Below are positions 1-12,225 of a DNA stretch of 64,000 bases, one piece after another; within the stretch, counting starts at the first letter, position 1, and each line of letters opens with the position of its first letter. The DNA is taken from positions 1,788,501-1,852,500 of the forward strand of contig JARFJB010001911.1 in the NCBI GenBank assembly GCA_036346205.1. The letters run 5' to 3'. The translations under genes and the position numbers were made by a program. Under the pieces are notes generated by a model. That model was not told the origin of the DNA. It saw nothing but the letters and a program-made list of their open reading frames with translations, and searched no databases. This DNA is from Vesta saturnalis. Taxonomy: Eukaryota; Arthropoda; Insecta; Coleoptera; Lampyridae.

Positions 1-274
1 TGTCATACCAAAATGGCGGAGGTAATATCCTTTGTTTTCATCTCCCCACTATGCAAATCACTACTTAACAACCTAGTTATACACATTGTCGTGTAGAAAA
101 CGAAACTGTAAACAGTGCTGCCACAATTGTTGTGTCATACCAACTTGGATTTTTAAATAAAAAGTACTAATACTAATGAGCATTCGACACCCACACAAGA
201 GAGAGCTACCTAAAAATCAGCTACTTCAACTAAATTGTCTTCAAACGCACGGTTTCCCAAATAGGCGCTAGATA

Positions 275-960
275 ATGAGGAAGCTAAATCGACGTTATAC
301 TACGAGGATAGATCAAAAAATTTATAGAACAAGGTGGAAGAAAAGACCTTTTTGGGGAAAATCGTATTTATGGTTCTACATAGTCTCCTTTCAGCTGTAC
401 ACATTTAGTTCAACGCTTTTTAAGACCCTTCAACGCTTCACAGTAATAAGAACTATCCAAAACCTTCAAAATATCCGTTCAAGTAACTGGATCGTAGTTC
501 ATGCAGTTTCGCTATTGCAATTGCCGACTTGTGGGATGGGGCGTTATTTTGCTGGTACAAGACTTTTTCCTTTGCCAAATGAGGCCTTTTAGCTTTGATT
601 TCTTTTTTCAATCTGACTAATAACGACGCATAATACTGGCCCGTTATTTTGTTGCAAGCAATCAATCAAAATTATTCCTCGGGAATCCCAAAATACGGTA
701 GCCATGACTTTACCAATAGACCGGAGTATCCCCAACAGTTATAAAAGGTCGGAAAAAATCTTTTCATTACGTTTGAACATGTCTGGACATTGCTGAGAAA
801 TGGTCATTCGAACTCGTTTTTGGTCGATTGTCAGCAGACGCGGCACCCATCTAGCACTAAACTTTCTCATGTCCAAATGTTCATGTAAGATGCAATGTAC
901 ACGGTCGTAACAAATGCGCATTGTCTCCGCTGCTTAAAGCCATTAAAAAGAAATGTTTTA
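275..960 (-). pseudogene. mariner transposase relic
   Basis: Read on the minus strand from about 960 down, the translation matches classic mariner transposases (DD34D type, cut-and-paste at TA): HILHEHL-like helix region and 'SARWVPRLLT' near 900-840, then 'KVMATVFWD' near 700, 'ITGQYYASLL', 'KKRPHLAKEK' type sequence near 640-560, and the C-terminal 'TKCVQLKGDYVE' near 330. Several frameshifts and stops are needed. The first catalytic block (usually VDETW) reads VGDT and is followed by a deletion; the second (usually QDNAP) reads QNNAP, so Asp is Asn; the segment that should hold the third Asp (SPDLAPSD) is deleted. This copy is dead. The family call is secure; element ends were not found. 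Confidence 0.85.
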
Positions 961-1009
961 TCACTGCATGGAACTCGTTTTTATTCATAATTAAGAAAAT
1001 GCACGCGCG

Positions 1010-1969
1010 TATAGCAATCTTGTGACACCTTCTAGGAACACTTCAATCTACCCTCGTGTACCAGCTGTGTTAAATTGGTTATTACCCAAAGATACCTTAG
1101 GATGGAGCCTACTTCTCTCAATTGCATTAACTAACCTTGGGGAAGAAAGAGTGTCACGTTCTTCGAAACTATAAAGAATCAAGCGAATGGGGAAGATCTG
1201 AATTGTCGCTGTAATAATAGGATAAAGCAGGGAACACCAAACACTAATAAAAACAAGGGATTAGGGTAATCCCAGAAATAATTGTATGGTACACCGCTTT
1301 TAACCGACTATCACGGAGTATAGAATACTCACTTCACGATGTTAACTACATAGGACAACCTCCAATAATATTTAAAAGAAGGTATCCATGCTAAAAAGTA
1401 GGCCAAGGTCTACTCCGACCATTGTTGTTCATTGTAATTAATTTTTTGCAGAACCAATTTAAAATTCTGATATTCTTCTTTAAGTTTTGTTGAATGGACA
1501 ATTAGGATTGTCGCAATAAAACGAATTTTAAACTCCTTTTGCAGCTATCAATTAAGAGCCGCCAATCAGTAGATTTGTATTCCTTTAAACTCGTGCCTAG
1601 AAGTAATATTATTACAGTAGACAAGTATTTTCACTAAAAAATTGTAATATCTCACTTTCCATTGTTCTGTATGCTATAATTGTTACATGTGGTACCAATA
1701 ACTTCCTTTTCTTCACTCTTGAAGCCAACAGTTCCTATGCTTGTTTTGATAAATTTAGATCTCGTATTAAATCGCTGAGCTCATTTTGAGAAAACAACTC
1801 TGGTGCTTATGTTCCTCCTTCATATTCACCTCCACTTGTAGATTGTACCGAATGCAGTGAATTTAGCAACATCATAGTGTCTGAGTACATACAAACTATT
1901 TTAAAACATAATTAAGTCGAGGAACATCTTGTACACTGTAAATCTGGATATGTCCACGTTTTATTTCGT
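1010..1969. other. A/T-rich intergenic stretch
   Basis: No open frame, repeat or recognisable element was seen on either strand. Confidence 0.5.
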
Positions 1970-2270
1970 CTATTTAATGTCTACTACGCAAAAGTAGCAT
2001 TCATCAAAATGATTCTTGGGCTCCATCCAGATCATAGGGATACCGAAATCTAACCCGTGGCGTTCTCCTTTCTTCCACAAACGTAAAGACTCAACACAAG
2101 ATTTACAAACCTTATGGGGAACCCACGACTCATCTTGTTTTTCAATATGTAGTCCGAAATAATCAGAATAAACCTCCTTGACAAAGTCCATGGTATTTAG
2201 TGCCTGTTTTGTTGTTCTATAAACATGACAAATATAACAAATTACATCACGGTTACATTTGCACTTTCTT
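1970..2270 (-). pseudogene. Cys-rich (CxxC) protein fragment, unknown role
   Basis: An open frame on the minus strand (start codon at 2191, frame open upstream to about 2270) gives C-Y-I-C, then VCKSCVESLRLW, GIPMIWMEPKNH and CYFCVVD. Three CxxC pairs spaced like a paired zinc-binding unit are visible. I recognise this pattern (VCK.CVE.LR.W...GIPM.W.EP.NH..CYFC) from uncharacterised multi-copy arthropod proteins, but no function is known to me. The frame ends at 1970 with no continuation, so it is a single-exon fragment or a relic of a repeated gene. It could be part of an unrecognised mobile element. Confidence 0.5.
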
Positions 2271-2499
2271 CGCGATGAACTCGTATTTTTACGGACAAAA
2301 ATATATTACTCTCAAAATGCAACAAATAAAACAATGTATTAGTCCTCACATTAGCAACTTACCCGAATGCGCGTCGCGCGTCCTTGAATCACTGAGTTCT
2401 CGGGCAGTTATACGAATGAAAGGTGCGGGAGGGAGGAGTGGGAGGCCACGTGATGTGTGTATGCGCGTAATCAACGTGCAAAAGCGAATTTCAACTAGA

Positions 2500-3228
2500 T
2501 ATAGTATTTTTCAACTAGGATTCCTGTTTTCGGATTAGTGCGGTTCATTGAATTACTGTATAAACTAAGAATTACTTGTTAGTCAGAGGTTCTAAAATAA
2601 TTGATTCTTTAATAAATGATAATTGTAAGTACATTTTTATAAGTAATGAAATAAATTGGTCTCTACATAAGAATTTTGATGTAAATGGAATAAATCTAAT
2701 TATGGGATCATTAATGTGTTTTCTGTTCCTAGTAAAGGTCATGCGCAATTAATTATGCATTACACCAATGTTATAGTGAAATTTGATTTGCAGTGTATGT
2801 TAGTTTCATTAAAACCTGTAAACTAATAGGTGCTAATTATATATAATAGATAGTAAACACTTATTTTCGTCGTTTGTATATTTTTCAATGTGTTAATTTA
2901 ATAAACATATTTATTTTAAAAGCTTGACATTTCATAACCGTCACTGTTAATAAACGTAAAATTTTGAGAATCTCAGGCACTCGAAAGTAGTTGTAGTTTT
3001 GCGTCCAACATAAACTAATGTCGTCTCTTTCTGCCACATTGCGGTTATTAGTAGAATATTTTAATGCTTATTGTGTGCTTGAGGCAATTTATCTATCGGC
3101 GTAAATCCTACGTTTCTGTTGTTTAGAAGTACAGCCACAATTTAAACAGAGATAAAAGAGAAAAGGTTTGGGTTTACTAATATAAAACGCTAATCCGAAA
3201 ATGAGAATCCTAGTTGAAAAATACTATA
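2500..3228. mobile_element. MITE-like element with 39-bp TIRs
   Basis: The 39 bases at 2500-2538 return as the reverse complement at 3190-3228 with about three mismatches; outer ends read TATAGTATTTTTCAACTAGG. The 650-bp interior is A/T-rich and has no credible coding frame. A 2-bp TA duplication is possible at the edges but cannot be separated from the TATA of the repeat. It is a non-autonomous DNA transposon of unassigned superfamily. Confidence 0.75.
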
Positions 3229-3487
3229 CCAAACACTTATTAATAACTTAGGTTCTGAAGAGCCTACCTAACTGTTAATTATATTAAATATAAACTACGC
3301 ACAAATCATAAAAACCAGAGCCAATTTAATACTTTCATGAAGATATTCGCAAACTGTGTACTTGCAAATATATAAATTCGCAGAGATACCCAGGGTATAC
3401 TTTTTTTTTTTGTTGATTTGTGTAATTAATTATGTTCTCCCAATTTTGATTTGACGTTTACACCAAGCATATTGAATAATCAGTAAA
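3229..3487. other. intergenic spacer
   Basis: A/T-rich, no feature seen. Confidence 0.4.
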
Positions 3488-5455
3488 AGTGCTCTTTTTT
3501 CATTATTTGTTTGTGGGATCTCGAAACCATAAGAGTTACACATTTGTTTAAATGGGAAAAATTTGCTTCTTTAGAAGATTAATAGATACACTTTTGTTGA
3601 TTTAAAAAAATCATGGCCTAGATATTTGTAAAAAGTAAAATTCTCAAAATCGTTTCAGCGCTGTAATTTGTTTTTTCTAAGGATAGATAAAATTGTTTAA
3701 ATACAATTTGTAGATAATTTTGTGGAATAAATCCCATAAGTTTTTAATTTTGTTCTTTTGAAATAAACTTGAATTTTTAAATGGAAACATAGTTGGCTAT
3801 GGCATATTTTAATAGTATTTTTTTTTGTAATAATGTAAGGTTGTTCACTTATTTTAATAAATAAAAGCACAATACATGTTTTCTATTAGGTTTCAAAAAT
3901 CATATTTTGCCGGAAAACAAACAAAGTAACCAAGCGTTGTTTATCTTCATCTTTGACAGTTCATTCGTTTTAATTTATCGGTTTTGTCATTGGAGTTGCT
4001 TTAAATAATTATGATGTTTGCAAATTTCGAAAACTTTTGATCGAATGTTAATCATTTGTAAAAAAACAGTCAACGAGCGGCCGAACGTTATTTTTTTACA
4101 CCTTCAAAATTTATACAAAATTTTAAAAAGCATTTGTAAGCCCAAAAATGGGTAATATTGATGAAAACGTGAAGATAAATGATGTAGCCGTGTTAATCAA
4201 AATCCATCTACATCAACACGGCAAATGCAAAGACGCTGCAATCTCACAACGCAAGTAGTGAGAACTTTAGAAAAACATAAATCCATTTATAAATATTCAG
4301 TTGGACAAACTTTCCTGGTGATGATGAAAGAAGATTAAATTTTGTAATTGGTTGATAAATATTGCCAAGAAAATAAAACTTTCCGATGCAGATCTTATGG
4401 ACGACAAATACATTTTACAAACTGTGGTATGTTCAATCGCCTAATGAACACCCGCAAATTCACCGTTTACAAGAAAACGACCCGATTAAGTTTGTGTTCA
4501 ATTTATGGTGCGTTGTTATTGGTTCGCAGCTTGTTGGGCGATTTATTTTTAATGGGACTTTAACTGGAAATCGATATTTGAAATTTCTTAGGGAATATTT
4601 TAACAATACCCTAGATGAATTAAATTTACAAACTCGTGCATGCATACCTACAGTGGTATCAACACTACGGTGCCCCGCCCCACTATCAGGCGCAAATTCA
4701 AAGATATTTAGATGAAATTAATCCAAACTTGTGGACAGGCAGAAATGGTCCGGTTTTATGGGCTGCACGTTCCCCTAATCTTTCACCTTTAGACTTTTTT
4801 GTATTTGGAGTAATAAAAGATCTCGAATATGTGCGATGAAATGCAACCCAACAGGAGCGGCAGGAAGCTGTTATTAATGCGTTTAAAGATTTGATGCGCG
4901 TAAAATTAGGTAAGTTTTTAACTTCGTGTTGAAAAGGTGTCGCCTGTGTGTCGATAATAATGGTGGACATTTCGAGCACTTACTGTAAATTTCTTTTGTT
5001 TTCCATGACAAGGTATGATTTTTGTTAAACCTAATAATAGAAAATCGAGTATTGTGCTTTTTATTAAAATAAGTGATACAAGCATTACATTATTACAATA
5101 AGAAAAAATGCACTGTTAAAATGTCACAGCCAACTGTGGTTTCCATTTAAAAAAATTCACTTTGCTTCATAACTTCAAAACGCTAAGCAAAATTAAAAAA
5201 GTAGTACGGTGACGTTATTCGGCACAAAATTATGTATAAATTGTATTTAAACAATTTTTATCCATCTTTAGAAATAAAGGAATAAAAGCGCTGAAACGAT
5301 TTTGGAGAATTTTACTTTCTTACAAATCTAGTATGGCATGCATTTTCCTAAATCAACAAAAGCGTATCTGGATTAGTCGTCTTAAGAAGCAAATGTGTAA
5401 CTCTTATGGTTTCCGAGATCCTCATGTAAATAGTGAAAAGAAAACTCACTGTGTT
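3488..5455 (+). mobile_element. long-TIR Tc1/mariner-type element
   Basis: Arms of roughly 450-480 bp at 3488-3935 and 4975-5455 are inverted copies; matching blocks include AACCATAAGAGTTACACATT, CGTTTCAGCGCT, TGTTTAAATACAATTT and TAGTTGGCTATGGCAT-like segments. They enclose one broken transposase gene on the plus strand. The right end lies next to a (TA)n tract. Long arms with a DDE transposase are typical of a group of insect IS630-Tc1-mariner elements. Confidence 0.8.
4149..4985 (+). pseudogene. Tc1/mariner-type transposase relic
   Basis: From an ATG at 4149 the plus strand gives an HTH-like start, then, across frameshifts, 'FTNCGMFNR', 'FIFNGTLTGNRYLKFL' (about 4545-4590), 'WYQHYGAPPHY' (about 4656-4690) and 'LWTGRNGPVLWAARSPN' followed by 'LSPLDFFVFGVIKDL' (about 4729-4825). 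These are the core blocks of an insect DDE transposase family. The second catalytic residue, normally Asp in QHDGAP, is Tyr here (TAC). At least three frame changes and a stop after the third catalytic block make it inactive. Confidence 0.85.
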
Positions 5456-5469
5456 ATAAATATGTTTAT

Positions 5470-5473
<4 letters not shown>

Positions 5474-5558
<85 letters not shown>
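5474..5558. repeat. (TA)n microsatellite
   Basis: About 42 uninterrupted TA units between the right arm of the long-TIR element and a tRNA-like repeat. Confidence 0.98.
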
Positions 5559-5559
<1 letters not shown>

Positions 5560-5561
<2 letters not shown>

Positions 5562-5705
5562 AATTTAAATACATAAAGAAAAAGATTACCTCAAGTGGAA
5601 TTTGAACCCACTCCTTTTACTGGGCTCTCTACCAACGAGCCATCGAAGTGCAAGTATTACTCGATGCAAACTTAGTCTTTATGTATGTAGAATAAATAGG
5701 GGTAA
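5560..5705 (-). repeat. tRNA-like SINE fragment
   Basis: On the minus strand a tRNA-like segment (about 5587-5659) shows an A-box-like TGGCTCGTTGGTAGAGAG and a B box GGGTTCAAATTCCAC. It is bordered by 'CTTTATGTAT' and 'ATACATAAAG' type flanks shared with copies at 34.5, 34.8 and 39.7 kb. The acceptor stem does not close well, so I read it as a repeat rather than a working tRNA gene. Confidence 0.65.
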
Positions 5706-6089
5706 TTTTTTTATATAATTAGATCACAGTCAACTATTTTGAACTAGGTTCTGCACGCACCATAGCAAAGTGACTGACTATGAAATTTTGATTGGTTATT
5801 GCTATTATTTAATAGTAAATTATGTAGGTTATTTGTTTCAATAAAAGAATAGAAGATTAGATATAAATTATGTAATTAAATATTTTTTATGAAATTTATG
5901 ACATATGAAAATGCAAATACAAGGTGGCGTAAGACAATATTACGAATTTTAGCAATCAATGATTTTTTGTTTACTTTATCAGAAATAAAAAGGACAAAGA
6001 TTGACAATGATTGCACAAACAGAATATGCAATTTTATTTCTTAAAACCTTCAAATCTCACAAGTATCCCCTTCTTCAGAAATCTAGACA

Positions 6090-6760
6090 GTTAAATAAGT
6101 AACGAAATTTTGGAAAACATTGACCATAAGTTTTGATTTATGTTGAAATTTCTGCCCTAACGTGGCTCTGCTACTCTTTGTGGAGTATTCATGTACACAC
6201 GTTCTTTGATATATCCCCACAAGAAAAAATCTGTAATCGTGATATCTGGAGAAGGAACAGCCCATGGAATATTACCAACGAGTCTAAAAAGATCACGTAC
6301 TGCTTCCATACTTTGCCTTGAAGTGTGTCACGTAGCTCCGTATTGCTGGAAATAAACATTACGATCCAATCTTTTCCAGTTCTTGTGGAACAAACTTACG
6401 CAACGTTGCCGTGTAACGTTTAGCATTAACAGTAACTGTGTGTCCAAGTTCGTCTTCGAGCAAAGATGGACCCAACGCTGGTGTTGTCATCCCACAACAC
6501 ACCGTGACTTTTAGAGAATGGAATGACTCAATATGCGTTTATTTCGGATTTCTTGCTGACCAATATCTTATATTTTGATTGTTAATAAACCCCGACAAAT
6601 GAAAATGTGCCTCATTATTAATTTATTCAAAACGTCGGGTTCATTGTTTAAAATTTACAACATTGCATTGCAGAAATTTAATCGGCATTACATATGCTCG
6701 TCGAGTAGTATTTGGATGATCTTTGTAAGGACCATATTTTAACTTCATGAACAATCATGT
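6090..6760 (-). pseudogene. transposase DDE part, C-terminal
   Basis: Minus strand: 'ILNNEPDVLNKLI', 'EAHFHLSGFINNQN' (about 6620-6580), 'KVTVCCGM', 'FQQYGAT' (about 6345), 'PWAVPSPDI' and 'DFFLWGYIKERVY' (about 6265-6190). This is the DDE core of the same family as the HTH part at 8 kb. The second catalytic Asp (FQQDGAT) is Tyr here. Multiple stops and frameshifts; inactive. Confidence 0.8.
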
Positions 6761-6776
6761 AAACTTCTTCTAGAGC

Positions 6777-7985
6777 AGTGTTGCTCAAAGTATGCTCTTC
6801 TGAGCCCGGGGGCTCCGTAAGAGAGGCCTTACGGCTCCACGAGCATGAAGTCTTCTGTCTTGTGCTTGGAACTATTCCATTTACCATAAAATCATTTGGT
6901 TACGATCGATGTAGAATCGATGAGGTGGCGCTATCCAAGTTGAAGCGACCAGCCGCTAGGAGTGCTAGGTTCGCATCGAGAAACATCTTCGCTCTTTGCG
7001 AAACGTCTCTTCCAGTAAGTTAGAATGTGTTCTAAGCAGATTGTTAACCTGTATATAAGCCGTGCGAGATGAAAGTGAGTTATTTAGTCGAGTTTGTGAT
7101 TATAGAGCCAATGTAAACTGTCAAGTGTTCAGTCAAGTTTAGTGTGCTAATTATGAAATAAACTAAATGAAGGATTTGTGTCGTAAATGGCGTTTTACTG
7201 GTATCCATTATTATTGGTGAAGAATGGAGCGTTGGCTTAAAGGTGCGTCAATTTCAAATCAAGAAAGTGACATCACGGTGTCAAGTTCCATGGTTCGAAC
7301 TTCAAGCAGTAAAACACACTAAAGGCGAAAATACGAAAGTATGACGAATCATACGTCAATCTCGGATTTGTCGATGTAACGGCTCAACTCTGTATGTTAT
7401 ATATTGAACTCCTTCCTAACAGTTTGACGGTACCTGCTAAGGTGCGTCGACGTTTAAAAACTGTGCACCTCGATTTCAAAGACAAGAATAGAATTTTCTA
7501 TACGTAGAAAAGAACAATTATTAAGAAGATGAATTATGACGTATGCGAGCTAGACTGTGAATGAAAAGGCCACGGAGTCATTGTATTTGGTTAGTTATCG
7601 CATTGTGCAAGCAGGAGAAGCGCATTCTATCGCTGAAAAGTTAATAAAACCATGTGTGGTAGACACATCACAATGTATGCTCGACGAAAAATCTTTCTAC
7701 AGTGCCGCTTTCGAACGATACTGTTTCGCGTTTTATTCAGGATCTCGCAGATTACATTAAACAAGAACTGGTTGCATGGCTTCAAAAGAACAAATTCTAC
7801 TTGAAAATGGTTGAGTCGGCTAATGTTGCTGGACTGTCCATCTTGCTAGTAATTGTGCGATATCCATATAAACATTCACTCGAAGAAGGGTTACTTATGT
7901 GCTCATCGCAGCCTACTAACAATCGGAGAAGAAAATTTTTACCACGATGAACATATTTTTTGAAGAAAACACGTCACTGCATCCT
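6777..7985 (+). mobile_element. hAT (Buster-like) insertion, 3' end lost
   Basis: The 5' end CAGTGTTGCTCAAAGT at 6777 has the CAGTG.TCTCAAA form of Buster-type hAT termini. The body carries a plus-strand Buster-like transposase relic. No matching 3' terminus or 8-bp target duplication is visible at 7985, so the element is truncated at that side. Confidence 0.7.
7224..7985 (+). pseudogene. hAT-Buster (ZBED5-like) transposase relic
   Basis: Start MERWLKG at 7224, a decayed BED-finger zone (7340-7500, 'LLPNSLTVPAKVRRRLKTVH' like, with one Cys and one His of the zinc site lost), then 'YLVSYRIVQAGEAHSIAEKL' and 'IKPCVVDTSQCMLDEKS' (7587-7690), 'PLSNDTVSRFIQDLADYIK' (7702-7765) and 'VAGLSILLVIVRYPY' (7820-7875). 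The order matches the N-terminal half of ZBED5/FAM200/SCAND3-type hAT transposases. The Asp of the first catalytic block (DESTD in the family) has become ESAN. The C-terminal half including the dimerisation domain is absent. Confidence 0.85.
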
Positions 7986-7994
7986 GAATAGTTA

Positions 7995-8243
7995 GGCACC
8001 CGCGCTTAAGAAAATGACGCCAAATCTAAAATTGTTCTCGATGCTCACTGCAACCCCGATTGTTCTCAATATTGTGCGAAGATTATGGTATCTCTCATAA
8101 ACCACTTTAAAAGGACCATGTTTAATGTCTTGTACACTGCTGCTCTCTTCAAACTTCATTACCCACTGTAAAATCATCTGATGGGCAGGAATCGAGCCAT
8201 GTCTAGGCACATTAAAATATGCACGGGCACGACGTCGTGTCAT
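7995..8243 (-). pseudogene. transposase N-terminal HTH part
   Basis: The minus-strand frame reads ARAYFNVPRHGSIPAHQMI, then LQWVMKFEESSSV: the helix-turn-helix of a large insect transposase family (typical form ..R..I.RWV..FE.TGSV). It should be followed by a linker and the DDE domain, which instead resume at about 6760 beyond the hAT insertion. Decayed beyond VERYHN-like linker sequence. Confidence 0.7.
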
Positions 8244-8537
8244 AGTAGTAGACTTTATTTCATAATCATTGTTCGTTTATCAACCGTAAACCAAACCTTA
8301 ATTGCATTGATTGATAGATTTATTTTCTTTTGATTGTCGCTTGTTTGCAAATCATGGTAACTTGAAATGTGCAATATAATTCTACACCGCCTTGCATAAG
8401 CCTTCTATTAATATAAAAGAACAGTTTGATAAACGTATTTAAAAGTCAACTGTTATATTAATATCAGGCTTATAAACTTGCATTTATCATATTTCATTTT
8501 GACTACTCGATTAGTTTTTTAAAGCTATTGTCATTTA

Positions 8538-8572
8538 CTGAGGACGATAATTGTAATTCGCATCGAAACGTT
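8538..8572 (+). other. hammerhead-like motif (CTGANGA...GAAACG)
   Basis: CTGAGGA, a potential short stem GAT/ATC and then CGAAACG. The same layout is seen twice at 12.9-13.2 kb. Such motifs are known from Penelope-like elements. One extra base between the CTGANGA box and the stem and no clear stem III keep this tentative. Confidence 0.3.
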
Positions 8573-8599
8573 TAAATTTGTATAGAATATAGATAAAAT

Positions 8600-9860
8600 A
8601 ATATACGATTTAACACCCCAAAGATAAATATTTTTATTATGAACAAATAGGATATAAAGTGCTTCAGATATTAAGGACCTGGAACTAGTTTTCAATACAG
8701 AAATAGGTTACTGGGAAAAAGACCATGGGGAAATGCGAATGAATACATGCAAAACGTATATCATTTTAAGTAAGTCAGTTTAAAGTACACCTTTCACGTA
8801 AAATGGTAAGATAGCGTTTAAACGATTTAAATTTAAAATAAGCTTTTTAAGTGAGGAGTAGCGTTATACAACTTGCTGCTATTATGTGGAAATCCTCTTT
8901 TAAACAAACCCGTTTTATGATCCTAAGCACAGTTTTATTGCGAACATTGCTAGGATGAAGTGTGATTTACAGATTAGTCTTGTAGAGACGTTAGAGACAC
9001 GTAACGATTACAGCAAAGTGCCAATATATATGTACATATACCTAACTGATATTTTCATCTATTTCTCATTTTCAACAAATACAGATTAGTGATATTAGTG
9101 ATATTATGTTGGTTACAACTAAATCGACAGCATCAACTTTCAAATTTCTGTAATTGACACGGCATTATATACTGCAATAACTAATTTTGTGCTACACTTT
9201 CAAAAAGCCATTTTCTTTTGCGTAAAATTAGGAAAAAACTGATTTGCATAAAGCATTTGTAAGGTAAAATGACTATTGTGCCGCAATTTAGTAAGATGTT
9301 TTCTGTATCTAAACTTTGTATCTCTCTTAAACCCTAAATTGAATTAAAATTAAAATCTGATACATACGTACTCATAGTTTCATTTTATATGAACTTCACG
9401 TTGTGTGGCGAACTGACTTATCTGCGATCAGTCCTGTAGGGTGCGTTGGGATTTTTTACATTTTTCTAGTGACCTTTATTTTTTATTTTTAATGCTGCAT
9501 AAGACAAATAAAAAAGGAAAAAAGAAATGTTTAAATGCCAAAATAAAGGGACGTCCAAAATAAAACAAAATCCAAAATTACACTATAATACAGTTTCCTA
9601 ACTTAATAATTACACTTACACTACCAGTTTCTTCAATTGTATACCAGTTCCTTACAAACATTTTTAAAATTAATATTGTAAATACGCGAAAATTTTTGAG
9701 GCTTAGAAATGTTTCTTGTCAATTTCTTGCGGCTGATTTCATAAGAAAATTTTTCCTGAGACTCTAAATCAAATTCTTCTACAATACCTGTAAGACCTGA
9801 GATGGAACTATTTAGAAGGAATTTACTGCCTCAATTTAAATCTAAAGTAAGAAAAGATCT
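8600..9860. other. A/T-rich intergenic stretch
   Basis: No frame or repeat of note on either strand. Confidence 0.5.
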
Positions 9861-10054
9861 TTCATTGCTCCTTTAACATACACTGTGCTTGTGCCTGTCT
9901 GCGCTTGAGTATTTCTGCGGGTGCGGCTGTACAGGTACGTCTGTACATATGTACGGGTGCGCATGTGTGCGTAGGCGCGAGCAAGCGTACGTGGATACAT
10001 AAGTTCATGCGTGCGTCGGAACCACCGTGCGTGCTGTCATGCATGTGTGTTAAT

Positions 10055-10650
<596 letters not shown>

Positions 10651-10654
10651 TTGT

Positions 10655-10895
10655 ATGTATACGATAACTTAAAAATACGTAACTTTTTAATGGTGGGATG
10701 TCTGTGCCATTTTTTGTGTGCTGTGCGTGTGCGCGTCCATGTGCGTGTGCGTATGTGTGCAAGTGCGTGTGCGTGTGCGCGTGCGCGTGTGTACATATTT
10801 GTATGTAGCCATGATGAGTTTATGTTGTTTTTTTGATGTTTGTAACTATTTTTAAAATATTGGTTTCTAAAATTTTGGTTTTCTATTCACAAGTG
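10655..10895. repeat. duplicated spacer, copy 1
   Basis: Contains CGATAACTTAAAAATACGTA, a CGTGTGCGTGTGCG stretch, TGTAGCCATGATGAGTT and GGTTTCTAAAATTTTGGTT, all repeated in the same order at 11515-11790. Confidence 0.85.
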
Positions 10896-11024
10896 TGTAT
10901 TAAGTGGTGTGTGTGTGTGTGGAGCGTGTGTGTGCGTGCGTGTGCGTGTGTGTGTGTGAGTGTCCGTGTGCGTGTGTGTATGTGTGTATGTATGTATGTA
11001 TGTGTGTGTGTGTGCGTGTGTTTG

Positions 11025-11116
<92 letters not shown>

Positions 11117-11169
11117 CGTGTGGTGTGTGTGTGTGGGTGTGGTGTGTGTATGTGTGTATGTTTATGTGT

Positions 11170-11202
<33 letters not shown>

Positions 11203-11373
11203 TGTTTGTTTGTGTGTGTGTGTGTGGTGTGTGTGTATGTGGTGTGTGTGTGTGTGTGTGGTGTGTGGTGTGTTTATTTGTGTGGGTGGTGTGTGTTGTG
11301 TGTGTGTGTGTGTGTTTGCGCGTGTGTGTGCGTGTGTGGGTGTGGTGGTGTGTATGTGTGTTGTATTGTATGT

Positions 11374-11446
<73 letters not shown>

Positions 11447-11513
11447 TTGTATGTGCCTGAGTGTGTGTGTGTGTGTGTGTGTGTGTTGTGTGTGTGCGTG
11501 TATGTATGCTTGT
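10896..11513. repeat. (GT)n array, second block
   Basis: GT/TG repeat with GTAT and GTTT interruptions, the longest pure run at about 11378-11444. Together with the spacer it forms a tandem duplication of an approximately 860-bp unit. Confidence 0.97.
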
Positions 11514-11514
11514 A

Positions 11515-11790
11515 TGTAGCCACGATAACTTAAAAAATACGTAACTTTTTTAATGAAATTTGATGTCTGTAGCCATTTTTAAAATAGCTAGTGCATACGT
11601 GCGTGTGCGTGTCCATGTGCATGTGCGTATGTGTGCAAGTGCGTGTGCGTGTGCGCGTGCGCGTGTGTACATATGTGTATGTAGCCATGATGAGTTAAAA
11701 AATATGTAACCACTTTTAATTAAATTTGATGTTTGTAACTATTTTTAAAATATCTAGGTTTCTAAAATTTTGGTTGAAATGTATTCACAA
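11515..11790. repeat. duplicated spacer, copy 2
   Basis: Second copy of the 10655 spacer. It also holds an internal duplication: CACGATAACTTAAAAAATAC at 11520 and CATGATGAGTTAAAAAATAT at 11686 are the same unit diverged. Confidence 0.85.
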
Positions 11791-11799
11791 GTAAGGGTA

Positions 11800-12120
11800 C
11801 TTCATGGAAGACGCTAAAACGCATATTGCGATTATCTCGAAAACTTTTAACTTTAATGAAGATACAGAAGAAACATATAAAATGATTTTGGTAAGTTTTC
11901 ATAATGAAAGTTTTCTGTAGGTTGATAAATAAACCCTAAGAAAGCAAAAGGTTAACTAAAGCACTTATGAGTATTTGCACAACCATGCCGCAAAGAGTGT
12001 AAATTTTTTCTAAATATAACTCAAGTTTAGATAAGATTTTGTATAAAAGTTATTCATACAACACTAAATAAGGCTACGGTAAGAGTTGTTTAATGGACGA
12101 AGATATTCCTTGAGACTAAT
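11800..12120. other. intergenic stretch
   Basis: Nothing recognised. Confidence 0.4.
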
Positions 12121-12121
12121 T

Positions 12122-12225
12122 AAACACCTAACGTTAGTGACGCTTATACTATTTTTCGTCCGATGTCATTTTTTTTTTGGTTGATTTGGTTTGGAGTAAC
12201 CATGGCTTTCATGGATGTGAACCAA
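12122..12225. repeat. direct repeat, copy 1
   Basis: AACACCTAACGTTAGTGACG and the following CTTATACTATTTTTCGTCCG are repeated at 13019 with the same downstream ATGGTTTCCATGGAT-like block. The two copies are about 900 bp apart and may be ends or long repeats of a decayed retroelement. Confidence 0.7.

Larger units (their letters stand above)
5918..8398 (-). mobile_element. Tc1/mariner-type element interrupted by hAT
   Basis: Left end TACAAGGTGGCGTAAGACAA at 5918 pairs imperfectly over about 50 bp with the right end near 8345-8396 (reverse complement TGCAAGGCGGTGTAGAATTA). Inside is a minus-strand transposase whose N-terminal part (8243-7995) and C-terminal part (6760-6090) are separated by about 1.2 kb of hAT sequence. 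Confidence 0.7.

Noticed and set aside
2200..2538. 112-codon plus-strand frame
   Set aside because: Runs into the MITE TIR, no homology, overlaps the antisense CxxC frame.
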